Part shown: piece after piece, positions 45,512-54,457 of the stretch | Layout of the letters: each line of letters opens with the position of its first letter | Numbering within the stretch: position 1 is the first letter of the stretch | Assembly (NCBI RefSeq): GCF_001646785.1 | Contig: NZ_LRRH01000030.1 | Span: forward strand, 48,605 to 112,604 | DNA length: 64,000 bases | DNA from: Rhodococcus phenolicus | Lineage (GTDB): Bacteria; Actinomycetota; Actinomycetes; Mycobacteriales; Mycobacteriaceae | Direction: 5' to 3' | Translations under genes and position numbers: made by a program | Notes under the pieces: model-generated | What the model saw: only the letters and a program-made list of their open reading frames with translations | Told to the model about the DNA's origin: nothing | Databases searched by the model: none

Positions 45512-45845
45512 GCGTGATCGGCCTGCCGGCGAGGGGCGCACGCTGCGGTGCGGGGTCCCCGAGTCGTCCGTTCGGGCATGAAAGCCCTGGAAAAAGTAGA
45601 ATGGGATTGCGGCATGAGGAGAATGTAATACTGCATGTGGTGAGAATCACCATATTTGCGAAAATTCGCTCGAAGAAACCGCGACGCGCCCGGCCGGGTT
45701 CGTGCGTGCGCGGTGGGAGCGGGCCCGCCGGACTCCCTAGACTGGGGGGAGTTATCGCCGCCGAGTCTTGGAGCAGTCTTCGTGACACACCCGCTTGTTT
45801 CCTCCCGCATCGCACCGCACACTCCTGCATCGGCGGTGCTCTGAC
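45512..45845. other. Intergenic region between the catabolic cluster and fmt
   Basis: No ORF is credible here. The less GC-rich half (about 45585-45670) carries the phosphotransferase promoter and its repeats. The remaining part up to 45845 leads into fmt, and I see no distinct promoter for fmt. Confidence 0.5.
45593..45632 (-). promoter_or_regulatory. Promoter and tandem operators of the phosphotransferase operon
   Basis: AGAAT-GGG-ATTGC (45598-45610) abuts a TACTTT -10 box (minus strand, 45593-45598). A second repeat, AGAAT-GTA-ATACT, lies 22 nt on at 45620-45632. The spacing, flank GTAGAA and -10 contact repeat those of the ALDH operon. Confidence 0.5.
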
Positions 45846-46769
45846 ATGCGGGTGGTGTTCGCGGGCACTCCCGAACCCGCCGTTCCGTCGCTGCGCCGAC
45901 TCGTCGAATCGTCCCGGCACGAGGTCGTCGCCGTCGTCACCCGGCCCGACACCGTCGCCGGCCGGGGTCGCAAGGTCGTGCGATCCGCGGTCGGGCAGGT
46001 CGCCGACGAGCACGGCATCGAGGTCCTCACTCCGCAATCGCCGCGCGACCCCGAGTTCGTGGCCCGGCTCACCGAACTCGCCCCGGACTGCTGTCCCGTC
46101 GTGGCCTACGGTGCTCTGCTACCGCAGCCCGTGCTCGACATCCCCGTGCACGGCTGGGTGAACCTGCACTTCTCGCTGCTCCCCGCGTGGCGCGGCGCCG
46201 CGCCCGTGCAGGCCTCGATCGCCGCCGGTGACGAGATCACCGGCGCCAGCACCTTCCGGCTCGAGGCGGGTCTCGACACCGGCCCCGTCTACGGAGTGGT
46301 CACCGAGACCGTCCGGCCCACCGATACCGCCGGGGACCTGCTCGGCCGCCTCGCGGACTCCGGAGCAGGACTGCTCGAATCGACGCTCGACGGGCTCGAG
46401 GACGGACTGCTCACCGCCGTCCCGCAAACCACCGACGGAGTGTCCTACGCGCCGAAGGTCACCGTCGAATCCGCCCGGGTCACCTGGACACATCCGGCGC
46501 ACGTGGTCGACCGGCGCATCCGTGCGGTCACCCCGGCGCCCGGTGCCTGGACCATGATCGGTGACCTGCGGGTGAAGATCGGTCCGGTATCGGTCACCGA
46601 CGAGATCCTCGAAGCAGGGGAGATCGACGTCCGCAGGAGTGGGGTCTTCGTCGGCACGGCCACCACCGCGGTGAAACTCGACCGGGTGCAGCCGCCCGGC
46701 AAGAAGGCGATGATCGCCGCGGACTGGGCACGCGGTGCCCGCCTCGACCCGAAGGTGCGTGCACAGTGA
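45846..46769 (+). CDS. fmt: Methionyl-tRNA formyltransferase
   Basis: Fmt formylates initiator Met-tRNA. The 307-aa protein has [20 protein letters not shown], the catalytic region [21 protein letters not shown] (Asn and His of the formyltransferase site lie in this stretch) and [18 protein letters not shown]. The C-terminal OB-like domain starts near [15 protein letters not shown]. The ATG at 45846 is the family start; the open frame extends 17 codons upstream. It is coupled to rsmB by a GTGA overlap. Confidence 0.97.
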   Translation: MRVVFAGTPEPAVPSLRRLVESSRHEVVAVVTRPDTVAGRGRKVVRSAVGQVADEHGIEVLTPQSPRDPEFVARLTELAPDCCPVVAYGALLPQPVLDIPVHGWVNLHFSLLPAWRGAAPVQASIAAGDEITGASTFRLEAGLDTGPVYGVVTETVRPTDTAGDLLGRLADSGAGLLESTLDGLEDGLLTAVPQTTDGVSYAPKVTVESARVTWTHPAHVVDRRIRAVTPAPGAWTMIGDLRVKIGPVSVTDEILEAGEIDVRRSGVFVGTATTAVKLDRVQPPGKKAMIAADWARGARLDPKVRAQ

Positions 46770-48202
46770 CCGAATCCCGCAGGCCGGCCCGTCGATCGCA
46801 CCGCGGTCCCGGCGACCGCAACAACAAACCGCGCCAGGCTCGCCGGCCCTCGCAGTCCATCGTGGACCCGGCCCGCGTGGCCGCCCGCGACGTGCTGCGC
46901 GCGGTACGCGAACGCGACGCCTACGCCAACCTCGTCCTGCCCGGCCTGCTCCGCGAGCGTCACCTGGACACCCGTGACGCGGCGCTGGCCACCGAACTGA
47001 CCTACGGCGCCGCCCGTGCGCAGGGTCTGCTCGACGCCGTCATCGCCTCCGCCGCCGACCGTCCCGTGGACGAGATCGACGGTCCGCTGCTCGACGCGTT
47101 GCGTCTGGGTGCCTACCAGTTGCTGCGCACCCGCATCGCCCCGCACGCCGCCGTCGCCACCAGCGTCGACCTCGTCAGGTCCGAATTCGGTTCCGGCAGG
47201 GCCGGTTTCGTCAACGCGGTGTTGCGCCGCGTCTCGGAGCGGACCGAGGAGGAATGGGTCGCGGCGCTCGCCCCGGATCCCGAACGCGATCCGGTGGGTC
47301 ACCTGGCGTTCCGGTACCCGCATCCGGTGTGGATCGCGCAGGCCTTCGCGAACTCGCTCGGCGCCGACGCCGGAGAACTCGAGGAGGTCCTCGCCGCCGA
47401 CGACGCCCGGCCCATCGTGCACCTGGTGGCGCGACCGGGGGTCATCACCGCCGAAGAACTCGCGCTCGCGACCGGGGGAGAAATCGGGCCGTGGTCGCCG
47501 TACGCGGTGCACCTCGAACACGGCGACCCCGGCCGGCTCGACGCCGTGCGCGAAGGCATGGCCGCGGTGCAGGACGAAGGCAGCCAGCTCGTCGCGCGTG
47601 CGCTCACGCTCGCACCGCTCGACGGCGACGACCACGGCCGCTGGCTCGACCTGTGTGCCGGACCCGGCGGCAAGGCGGCGTTGCTCGGCGCCCTCGCCGA
47701 CCTCGACGGTTTTACCGTGGACGCCGTCGAACCGGTCGAGCACCGGGCCGACCTGGTCCGCAAGACCACCCGGGATCTGCCGGTCACGGTGCACGTCGCC
47801 GACGGTCGCGATCCCGGTCTCGACGGCGGCTACGACCGCATCCTTGTCGATGCACCGTGCACCGGTCTCGGTGCGCTGCGTCGTCGCCCCGAGGCCCGCT
47901 GGCGACGGCGGCCCGGCGACGTCGCCGAACTCGTGCGTTTGCAGAAGGAACTGCTCGCGTCGGCCGTCGGACTGCTGCGGCCCGGCGGCGTCGTGCTGTA
48001 CGCGACCTGTTCCCCGCACGTGTCCGAGACGGTCGCGATCGTCGCCGACGCGGTGCGCCGGCACGGTGTCGAACAGCTCGACACCCGCGAGCTCGTGCCG
48101 GGGGTGCCGCGCCTCGGGGCCGGCCCCGGGGTTCAGTTGTGGCCGCACCGGCACGGCACCGACGCGATGTTCATGGCCGCGCTGCGCAAACCCGTCGGCT
48201 GA
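46766..48202 (+). CDS. rsmB: 16S rRNA (cytosine(967)-C5)-methyltransferase
   Basis: RsmB (Fmu) methylates C967 of 16S rRNA. The 478-aa protein has a basic N-terminal tail, a NusB-like RNA-binding domain (about residues 35-165) and a Rossmann methyltransferase domain. The SAM loop is [17 protein letters not shown], and the two catalytic Cys are in [18 protein letters not shown] and [11 protein letters not shown]. It overlaps fmt by 4 nt. In the mycobacterial order it would be followed by rpe, but here a 9-kb block intervenes. Confidence 0.96.
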   Translation: MTESRRPARRSHRGPGDRNNKPRQARRPSQSIVDPARVAARDVLRAVRERDAYANLVLPGLLRERHLDTRDAALATELTYGAARAQGLLDAVIASAADRPVDEIDGPLLDALRLGAYQLLRTRIAPHAAVATSVDLVRSEFGSGRAGFVNAVLRRVSERTEEEWVAALAPDPERDPVGHLAFRYPHPVWIAQAFANSLGADAGELEEVLAADDARPIVHLVARPGVITAEELALATGGEIGPWSPYAVHLEHGDPGRLDAVREGMAAVQDEGSQLVARALTLAPLDGDDHGRWLDLCAGPGGKAALLGALADLDGFTVDAVEPVEHRADLVRKTTRDLPVTVHVADGRDPGLDGGYDRILVDAPCTGLGALRRRPEARWRRRPGDVAELVRLQKELLASAVGLLRPGGVVLYATCSPHVSETVAIVADAVRRHGVEQLDTRELVPGVPRLGAGPGVQLWPHRHGTDAMFMAALRKPVG

Positions 48203-48265
48203 CCCCGTGAGGGGGCCGTTCACCCGACCGGTTCCCGCCGCCCGATCCCAGACGAGAGGAAGTTC

Positions 48266-49195
48266 GTGCCCGACATCGTCACCCTGACCCTGAATCCGGC
48301 GCTCGACGTCACCACGTTCGCCGACGAGGTCGTACCGACCCGGAAACTGCGGTGCGACGAACCCTTCTACGACGCAGGCGGGGGCGGGGTGAACGTCGCG
48401 AAGGTCGCCCGCGTGCTCGGCGCGTCCGCCGCGGCGGTGTACCCGGCCGGAGGGGCCCGCGGCCGGCAGATGAGCGGACTGCTCGACGACGACGATGTCG
48501 ACGAGCACATCGTGGAGATCGCCGACGACACCCGTGAGTGCTTCACCGCGATCGACCGCAGCACCGGCCGTGAATACCGTTTCGTCACACCGGGTCCCGA
48601 GCTGACCGCCGACGAGCAGGAGCGCTGCCTCGAGGCGTTGGTGACCGCCGCGGCGGACGCCCGCTACGTGGTGGCCAGCGGCAGCTTCCCGCCCGGTGTG
48701 CCCGGCACGTTCGTGCGGCGCATCGCCGACGTCGCGCACAAGGTCGGTGCCCGCTTCGTGCTCGACTCGTCCGGGGACGCGCTGACCAGCATCGAATCGG
48801 GGGTGTTCCTCGTCAAGCCGAGCCTGGACGAACTGTGCGAATGGGTGGGCCGGGACCTGCCCGACACCGCGTCCCGGATCGCCGTGGCCCGCGAACTCGT
48901 CGACGCCGGGATCGCCGAGATCGTGGTGGTCTCGCTCGGCGCGCAGGGCGCGATCATGGTGTCCGCCGACGACGCGGTGGAGGTGCCGGCGCTCGAGGTG
49001 CCTGTGCGCAGCGCCGTCGGCGCGGGCGACAGCATGGTCGCGGGCCTGGTGGTGGGTCTGCTGCAGGATCGGTCGCTGCGCGACGCGCTCGCGCTCGGCA
49101 TCGCCTGCGGATCTGCGGCGCTGCTGACGGCCGGCAGTCACGTGTGCCGTCGTGAGGACATCGACCGGTTCGACGAACTCGCGCGGTCCCGCTGA
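48266..49195 (+). CDS. pfkB: PfkB-type 6-phosphofructokinase (1-phosphofructokinase family)
   Basis: This sugar kinase of 309 aa closely follows E. coli PfkB by eye: LTLNPALDVTTFADEV, KLRCDEPFYDAGGGGVNVAK, REYRFVTPGPEL, VASGSFPPGVPG, VLDSSGDAL, LVKPSLDEL, VVSLGAQGA and the catalytic AVGAGDSMVAGLV (Asp base). It most likely phosphorylates fructose 6-phosphate; tagatose 6-phosphate or fructose 1-phosphate are alternatives. The GTG follows GAGAGGAAG. Its 3' end overlaps surE on the other strand by 58 bp. Confidence 0.88.
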   Translation: MPDIVTLTLNPALDVTTFADEVVPTRKLRCDEPFYDAGGGGVNVAKVARVLGASAAAVYPAGGARGRQMSGLLDDDDVDEHIVEIADDTRECFTAIDRSTGREYRFVTPGPELTADEQERCLEALVTAAADARYVVASGSFPPGVPGTFVRRIADVAHKVGARFVLDSSGDALTSIESGVFLVKPSLDELCEWVGRDLPDTASRIAVARELVDAGIAEIVVVSLGAQGAIMVSADDAVEVPALEVPVRSAVGAGDSMVAGLVVGLLQDRSLRDALALGIACGSAALLTAGSHVCRREDIDRFDELARSR

Positions 49196-49968
49196 TCCGG
49201 GCCATCGCCCGCCGGCGACCAGGTGAGCGGTCGCAGGTCGATGTCGCCGGCCTCCACGGGCGCGCGCAACGCGGTTGCCGTCGCCCAGCCCTGTGCGACC
49301 AGGCCCGCGTCGGTCTCGTCCGCCTCGTCCGGACGGATCTCCCGGAATGTCACGGTGACGAAGTCCGCGCCGATCTCGCCGATGTCGGCCTGCACCGCGC
49401 CGAAGGCGGCCAGCGGAGCGGCCCGCAGGCCGCGCAGCTCGGCCGGCGGGACATCGGGAACGTTGATGTTGAGTACCGCGCCCCGCGTGCCGGACTCGAG
49501 CAGCCATCGCAATGCCCGGCCCGCGACGGACGCGGCGGTGTCCCAGTGCCGAGGATCCGCGGAGGCCAGTGACACCGCGAGCGCGAGTGCCCCGTGCGTC
49601 GCCGCGGTCAGCGCCGCGCCGACCGTCCCGGAATGCAGAATCGCGTGACCGGTGTTGGGGCCGTGGTTGATTCCGGACAGCACCACGTCCGGGGGTGGTC
49701 CGAATGCCCCGTGCGCGGCGACGAAACCGATGAGGGCGGGTGACGCCTCCACCGCCCGGATCGGAACTCCCGGCAGGTCGGGCCACTGCCGGTCGGCGAC
49801 CGCGAGTCGTCCGTTTGCCGCCAGCGCCGTCATCGAGGCACTCGCCCCGCTGCGTTCGGTGTGCGGGGCGGCCACGATCACGTCGAGTCCGGCCTCGACG
49901 GCGATGCGGGCCAGCACGCCGAGGCCGCGGCTGTCGATGCCGTCGTCGTTGGTCACCAGCGCTCTCAC
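49138..49968 (-). CDS. surE: 5'/3'-nucleotidase SurE
   Basis: SurE is a metal-dependent nucleotidase and exopolyphosphatase. The 276-aa protein opens VRALVTNDDGIDSRGLG with the metal-binding DD, and has SGASASMT and VVLSGINHGPNTGHAILHSG (Asn ligand and phosphate loop), then VLNINVPD. The GTG overlaps the upstream kinase stop (GTGA). The C-terminal 20 residues, Ser/Arg-rich, lie entirely over the antisense end of pfkB and are probably not conserved. Confidence 0.94.
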   Translation of the reverse strand: MRALVTNDDGIDSRGLGVLARIAVEAGLDVIVAAPHTERSGASASMTALAANGRLAVADRQWPDLPGVPIRAVEASPALIGFVAAHGAFGPPPDVVLSGINHGPNTGHAILHSGTVGAALTAATHGALALAVSLASADPRHWDTAASVAGRALRWLLESGTRGAVLNINVPDVPPAELRGLRAAPLAAFGAVQADIGEIGADFVTVTFREIRPDEADETDAGLVAQGWATATALRAPVEAGDIDLRPLTWSPAGDGPDQRDRASSSNRSMSSRRHT

Positions 49969-50969
49969 GAACCCGCTCCCTTCCGATAGGGGCGGACCTC
50001 GACCACGTCCGCGAGGCGTGCGGCCAGCTCGCGCCTGCCGGTGGCGAGACCCCGCCGGGTGATGTTCATCGCGCCGGCGGCGGCCCCGAGCCGCACCGCG
50101 TCGACCAGGCTCTCGCCGCGGGCGACGGCGGTTGCGATCCCGGCGGTCATCGAGTCGCCCGCGCCCCGGTGATCGACGATCTTCAGCGGCGGGGAGATCA
50201 CCTCCCAGAGCTCGCCGTCCAGCAGTGCCAGCGCCGGATCCCCCGCCCGGGACAGCACGACGTTCCGCGCGCCCTCGTCGATCAGCGCGTGCATAGCCTC
50301 GATCAGGACATCCACGTCGTCGGATTCCGCCCGGCCGTCCTCGATCAGATCGTCGTGAGCGACCTTGAGTACGGCCGGGTTTCCGGTGAGTGCAGCGGTG
50401 AGCTCGGGCCCGGACAGATCCGCGACGACGGGAACCCCCATCGCGCCCAGGTCGCACGCGAGACGGCCGTAGACCTCGGCCGGCACGGTCGTGCCGCTGT
50501 GCGGTCCACCGAGGACCGCCACATCCGAGCGCAGACCGGACTCGAGCGACAACGCGAACAGGTCGTCCACCTCGTGCCGCGTGAGCACCGTCGGATCGAC
50601 CCGGGCCAGAGCGACACGCTCGCCCCCGCGCCGGTCGTGCACGTAACCACCGTTGGCGCCGGTCGTTTCGATCCCCCGGACCTCGATGCCCTCGTACTCG
50701 AGCAGATGGCGCAGGATACGGCCGGTCTCTCCACCGAAGACCCCGCACAGCACCACGTCCGCGGCGAGGGTCGCGGCCATCCTGGCGATCCAGAATCCCT
50801 GCCCGCCGGCATGGACGTGCAGTTCGTCGCTGCCGTCCGGGGCGCATTCGACGGTGACGGTCAGCAGCGGGGACGGCGCGAACACGAACGCGGACGGCTT
50901 CGGCGCGGTGGACGGGGCGGGCTCGGGGGACTTGGGCATCGGGTGGGCTTCATCGGGCGTACGGGACAT
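49965..50969 (-). CDS. PfkB family carbohydrate kinase, substrate unknown
   Basis: This 334-aa ribokinase-fold protein has the glycine motif HAGGQGFWIARMAATL, GVFGGETGRILRHLLE, and the second PfkB signature HRGAGDSMTAGIATAV with the catalytic Asp. It differs from the neighbouring pfkB and looks nearer to FruK-like kinases, but the substrate is open. Two starts are possible. The ATG at 50969 lies within a perfect palindrome; the ATG at 50939 gives a product 10 residues shorter. Neither has a good ribosome site. It is coupled to surE by a 4-nt overlap. Confidence 0.82.
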   Translation of the reverse strand: MSRTPDEAHPMPKSPEPAPSTAPKPSAFVFAPSPLLTVTVECAPDGSDELHVHAGGQGFWIARMAATLAADVVLCGVFGGETGRILRHLLEYEGIEVRGIETTGANGGYVHDRRGGERVALARVDPTVLTRHEVDDLFALSLESGLRSDVAVLGGPHSGTTVPAEVYGRLACDLGAMGVPVVADLSGPELTAALTGNPAVLKVAHDDLIEDGRAESDDVDVLIEAMHALIDEGARNVVLSRAGDPALALLDGELWEVISPPLKIVDHRGAGDSMTAGIATAVARGESLVDAVRLGAAAGAMNITRRGLATGRRELAARLADVVEVRPYRKGAGS

Positions 50970-50990
50970 ACCGGGGGGTACCCGGTATGT
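50966..50990. promoter_or_regulatory. Perfect palindrome at the kinase start
   Basis: ACATACCGGG-N5-CCCGGTATGT is a 10-bp inverted repeat, extended by GGG/CCC after one mismatch on one side. It covers the possible start codon at 50969 and follows the ABC-F stop by 32 nt. It could be a terminator for the ABC-F gene or an operator for the kinase-surE pair. The ATACC...GGTAT ends with G/C runs faintly recall CsoR/RcnR-type sites. Confidence 0.5.
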
Positions 50991-51022
50991 GCCCGTTCGA
51001 TGCTCACCGGCACCCGACCGGG

Positions 51023-52630
51023 TCAGTCGGTCAGCCTGCGGCGTCGCTGTAAGTGCCCGTCGTCGTCGATTTCGACGACCGTGTCGATTCCGATGCGCTC
51101 GAGGAACCCGAAGTCGTGGCTGACGATCAACAGTGCTCCGCGATAGGCATCGAGCGCCTCGGCGAGCTGCTCGACACTGGCGATGTCGAGGTTGTTGGTG
51201 GGCTCGTCCAGCACGAGCAGCTGAACCGGCGGCTCGGCGAGCAGCAGGCGCGCGAGCGAGACGCGGAACCGCTCGCCGCCGGAGAGCGTGCGGACCGGAC
51301 GATCCACGCTGTCGCCGCGCAGGAGCAGCCGCGCGAGCTGGTTGCGGATCGTGCCCGTGCCGGTGGCCGGGGCGACGGCCTGCACGTTCTCGATCGCGCT
51401 CGCCGCGTCGTCCAGCCCGTCGAGACGTTGCGGGAGATACCCGACGAACTCGGTCAGGAGGCGGCCGTATGGACGACCGGGAACCGGTGCGGTCCCGTGG
51501 ACGAGCTGCTCGAGCAGAGTGGACTTGCCGGCGCCGTTCGCGCCGACGAGCGCGACCCGCTCCGGTCCCTGGACGACGACGGTGTGGTCGCGGTCGTGGA
51601 GTTCGGCGAGGCGTCGTCCGCGCGGCACGCCGGGATCGGGCAGGACGAGGTGGATGTGTTCCTCCTCGCGCACCCGGGCGTCCGCGGTGTCGACCGCGGC
51701 CTGGGCGGCCCGCACCTTGTCGTCGAGTGTCGAGCGCATCGAGCCTGCGGAATTCTGGGCTCTGCTCGCGCGGTTGCCCGCCAGGATCTTCGGGATACCA
51801 CCGTCCTTCTGGGTCTTCTTCGCGGTCCGTTCCCGGCGCGCCAGTTTCGTCTCGGCCTCGACGCGTTGCCTCTTCTCGACGGTCAGTGCCTGCTGGGCGG
51901 CACGGGCGGCCTGAACCGCGGCGGCCTGCTCCTGTTCCCGGTGTTCCTTCCAGGCGCTGTACGGACCGCCGAACGTGTCGAGGGTGCCGGCGTGGAGTTC
52001 GGTGGTGTTGTCCATGTGTTCGAGCAGTTCCAGGTCGTGGCTGACCACGACGAGAGTCCCCGGCCAGCGGTCGACGAAGTCGGCGAGCGCGGCGCGGGTG
52101 CGTCGATCGAGGTTGTTGGTCGGTTCGTCGAGCAGCGTGACGGGGGTGCGCCGGATGTACAGACCGGTGAGGGCGATGAGCATGGCCTCGCCGCCGGACA
52201 CCTCGGCCACGCTCCGGTCGAGATCCGCGGCACCGAAGCCGATCCGGTGCAGGGCCTCGTCGGCGCGGGCTTCGATGTCCCAGTCGTCGCCGACGGTGTC
52301 GAAGTGGCGTTCGTCGGCGTCACCGGATTCGATGGCCCTCATCGCCGCGAGGATCTCGTCGATCCCGAGGAGTTCGGCAACGGTCGTCTCGTGCCGCAGT
52401 GTGAGGGTCTGCGGCAGGTACCCGACCGCGCCCGCGGTGTCGATCCGGCCGGAGGTCGGCTCGAGAATGCCGGCGATCAGGCGCAGCAGGGTCGACTTTC
52501 CTGCGCCGTTGCGGCCGATCAGGCCGGTGCGTCCGGCGCCGAAGGTGCCGTCGAGGTGCGAGAGGGCGACGGTGCCGTCGGGCCATTCGAAGGTCAGATC
52601 GCGGAGGGTGACGGTGGGGTTGGCGGTCAT
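51023..52630 (-). CDS. ABC-F family ATPase
   Basis: This 535-aa protein has two ABC domains and no membrane segments. The first has GRNGAGKSTLLRLIAG (Walker A), VSGGEAML (signature) and TLLDEPTNNLD (Walker B). The second has GANGAGKSTLLEQL, LSGGERFRVSLARLLL and LVLDEPTNNLD. A charged helical linker of about 80 residues (from WKEHREQEQAAAVQ) separates them. ABC-F proteins act on the ribosome in translation or in protection against antibiotics. The linker is fairly long, but I cannot assign a resistance class. A leader of several hundred bases precedes it. Confidence 0.92.
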   Translation of the reverse strand: MTANPTVTLRDLTFEWPDGTVALSHLDGTFGAGRTGLIGRNGAGKSTLLRLIAGILEPTSGRIDTAGAVGYLPQTLTLRHETTVAELLGIDEILAAMRAIESGDADERHFDTVGDDWDIEARADEALHRIGFGAADLDRSVAEVSGGEAMLIALTGLYIRRTPVTLLDEPTNNLDRRTRAALADFVDRWPGTLVVVSHDLELLEHMDNTTELHAGTLDTFGGPYSAWKEHREQEQAAAVQAARAAQQALTVEKRQRVEAETKLARRERTAKKTQKDGGIPKILAGNRASRAQNSAGSMRSTLDDKVRAAQAAVDTADARVREEEHIHLVLPDPGVPRGRRLAELHDRDHTVVVQGPERVALVGANGAGKSTLLEQLVHGTAPVPGRPYGRLLTEFVGYLPQRLDGLDDAASAIENVQAVAPATGTGTIRNQLARLLLRGDSVDRPVRTLSGGERFRVSLARLLLAEPPVQLLVLDEPTNNLDIASVEQLAEALDAYRGALLIVSHDFGFLERIGIDTVVEIDDDGHLQRRRRLTD

Positions 52631-53030
52631 CGGTGGTGCACTCGATTCTTCCGTCGACGAGGACGGACGTCGCAGGGATCGGCCACTCGACGACGGCGGT
52701 GGCCGGGAGGCGACCGACCGCGGGGACCGAAACCGCTGCGGCGACAGGTCGATCGTGGATCGACGGCGCGGCTTTCCGCAGGGGAACGGCGGGGTCCGGG
52801 GTCGGTGCGGTGCGAACGTGCCGGTAGGGGTCGCGCAGAGCCGTCGACGCCCGGGTCGGGCGGACACGCGCTGCTGCGTCGGGACGCGAGCATTCGTCGG
52901 CGTGGACCTGCGCCCACGCGGAGGAAGCCACCGGCAGTCCGGTGGCTAGATTCTGTCGACCTCGATTTCCACGACCGCGACTCTACACAGGTGCCGGGGT
53001 TCCGGCCGCGGACGGCGGGAGGAGAACGAC
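52631..53030 (-). other. Long untranslated leader / intergenic region upstream of the ABC-F gene
   Basis: No real gene is visible. The minus strand carries a hairpin at 52926-52947 and a candidate -10 (CAGAAT) close upstream of it, at about 52950-52955. That would give a leader of about 300 nt. Regulation by attenuation is common for ABC-F resistance genes, but I could not define a leader peptide with confidence. Confidence 0.35.
52926..52947 (-). terminator. Leader hairpin upstream of the ABC-F gene
   Basis: AGCCACCGG (52926-52934) pairs perfectly with CCGGTGGCT (52939-52947) around a 4-nt loop. It could act as an attenuator in the leader. It is not followed by a long U-tract. Confidence 0.35.
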
Positions 53031-53068
53031 GAGCCCGCCCGCACGGTGAAGGCCGTGCGGGCGGGCTC
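53031..53068 (-). terminator. Terminator of the MFS gene
   Basis: This is a 16-bp perfect stem, GAGCCCGCCCGCACGG (53031-53046) with CCGTGCGGGCGGGCTC (53053-53068), and a 6-nt loop. It lies 18 nt past the stop codon of the transporter. Confidence 0.9.
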
Positions 53069-53086
53069 GGTGGCACATCGGCCCGG

Positions 53087-54394
53087 TCAGGCGTGCCGGG
53101 CGCCGAACCGCTGATCGTCGGCGAGCGCGGTCTCGGCGAGGACGGCTTCCTCCTCGAGGGTCGGCACCGTGCGCACGGCGTCCTCCGCGGCACGCCGCTC
53201 CGACGAGTCCGGTTGCTGTTCCTCGCGGTCGGCGGCATCGAGCGCCGGCCGGACCGTGCTCAGCACGATCGCGCCGACCAGCACCACGACCGCGCCCAGC
53301 ACGAACGGAACATGGACGTCGAAATGCTCGACGAGCTTGCCCGCCGCGAATGGGGCCAGGCCGCCGCCGATGAACCGGACGAAACCGTAGGTGGCGGACG
53401 CGACCGGCCGCGGCACCGGCGCGATGCTCATCACCGCGGTCGTCACCAGCGTGTTGTTCAGGCCCACGAAGATGCCGGAGAAGATCACGGCGCCGACCAC
53501 CACCCAGCGGCTCTCCGCCCAGATCCCGATCACCAGGGACACCGCCGCCATGCCGAGCAGCGCGCCGTAGAGCGTGCGGGGCGTGCCGAACCGCGACTTG
53601 AGCAGCGGGGCGCCGAACACCGCGAACAGCGCGACGAGCAGACCCCATCCGAAGAACACGAACCCGAGCTGCATGGCCGACAGGTGCATCAGGAACGGTG
53701 CGTAGCCGAGGATCGTGAAGAACGCCCAGTTGTAGAGCAGGCCGGTGACGCTCGTGGTGGCGAGGCTTCGGTGCTTCAGCGCGAGGATCGGTTCGAGGAT
53801 CGACGGTTTGTCCTTCGGGACCGGGGTCGGTTCCACCAGCACCGCGGTGGCGACCAGCGCGACGAGCATGAGAACGGCCACACCGAAGAACGGCCCGCGC
53901 CAGCTGATGTCGCCGAGCAGCCCGCCGAGCAGCGGGCCGGTGGCGATGCCGATGCCGAGTGCCGCCTCGTAGAGCACGATCGCGCCGGAGAAGCCGCCGC
54001 TCGCCGCGCCCACGATGACCGCCAGCGAGGTCGCGATGAACAACGCGTTGCCCAGGCCCCAGCCGGCTCGGAATCCGACGATCTGATCGATCGAGCCGCT
54101 CGCGCCGGCCGCGGCGGCGAACACGACGATCAGGACGAGCCCGACGATCAGCGTGCGCTTGGCGCCGATTCGGCCGGACACCCAGCCGGTGAACAGCATG
54201 GCGATCGCGGTGACGACGAGATAGCTCGTGAAAAGCAGCGTGACCTGTGACGGTGTCGCGTCCAGCTCGCTGGACAGGGCGGGCAGGATCGGATCGACCA
54301 GGCCGATGCCCATGAAGGAGATCACGCACGCGAACGCGACCGCCCACACAGCCCGGGGCTGGCGGAAGGAGCTTGCGAAGGAAGTGGAAGACAC
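53087..54394 (-). CDS. MFS transporter, drug-exporter type
   Basis: This 435-aa membrane protein has about 12 predicted helices. Helix 1 is VWAVAFACVISFMGIGLVDP, which carries the D/P signature of DHA1-type exporters (GLVDPILPALSSEL). The loop 2-3 motif is GWVSGRIGAKRTLIVG. A soluble acidic C-terminal tail of about 45 residues follows. It is transcribed divergently from a MarR regulator, the usual layout of an inducible efflux pump. The GTG start has no ribosome site; the AT-rich TATCTA about 7 nt upstream suggests a leaderless mRNA. Confidence 0.92.
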   Translation of the reverse strand: MSSTSFASSFRQPRAVWAVAFACVISFMGIGLVDPILPALSSELDATPSQVTLLFTSYLVVTAIAMLFTGWVSGRIGAKRTLIVGLVLIVVFAAAAGASGSIDQIVGFRAGWGLGNALFIATSLAVIVGAASGGFSGAIVLYEAALGIGIATGPLLGGLLGDISWRGPFFGVAVLMLVALVATAVLVEPTPVPKDKPSILEPILALKHRSLATTSVTGLLYNWAFFTILGYAPFLMHLSAMQLGFVFFGWGLLVALFAVFGAPLLKSRFGTPRTLYGALLGMAAVSLVIGIWAESRWVVVGAVIFSGIFVGLNNTLVTTAVMSIAPVPRPVASATYGFVRFIGGGLAPFAAGKLVEHFDVHVPFVLGAVVVLVGAIVLSTVRPALDAADREEQQPDSSERRAAEDAVRTVPTLEEEAVLAETALADDQRFGARHA

Positions 54395-54457
54395 AAATAC
54401 ATAGATACTCTATATAGAAGCCCTATGCAATGGTCGGGGGTCGCCTACACTGGCACC
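54385..54457. promoter_or_regulatory. Divergent MFS/MarR control region
   Basis: This AT-rich patch contains the palindrome CTATATAG and TATCTA (minus strand, -10 candidate for the MFS gene). TACACT at 54446-54451 is exactly 6 nt before the MarR ATG, as for a leaderless transcript. A MarR operator is expected around 54395-54420. Confidence 0.5.

Noticed and set aside
26324..45845. Prophage or integrative element
   Set aside because: No integrase, phage genes, tRNA or direct-repeat ends are visible.
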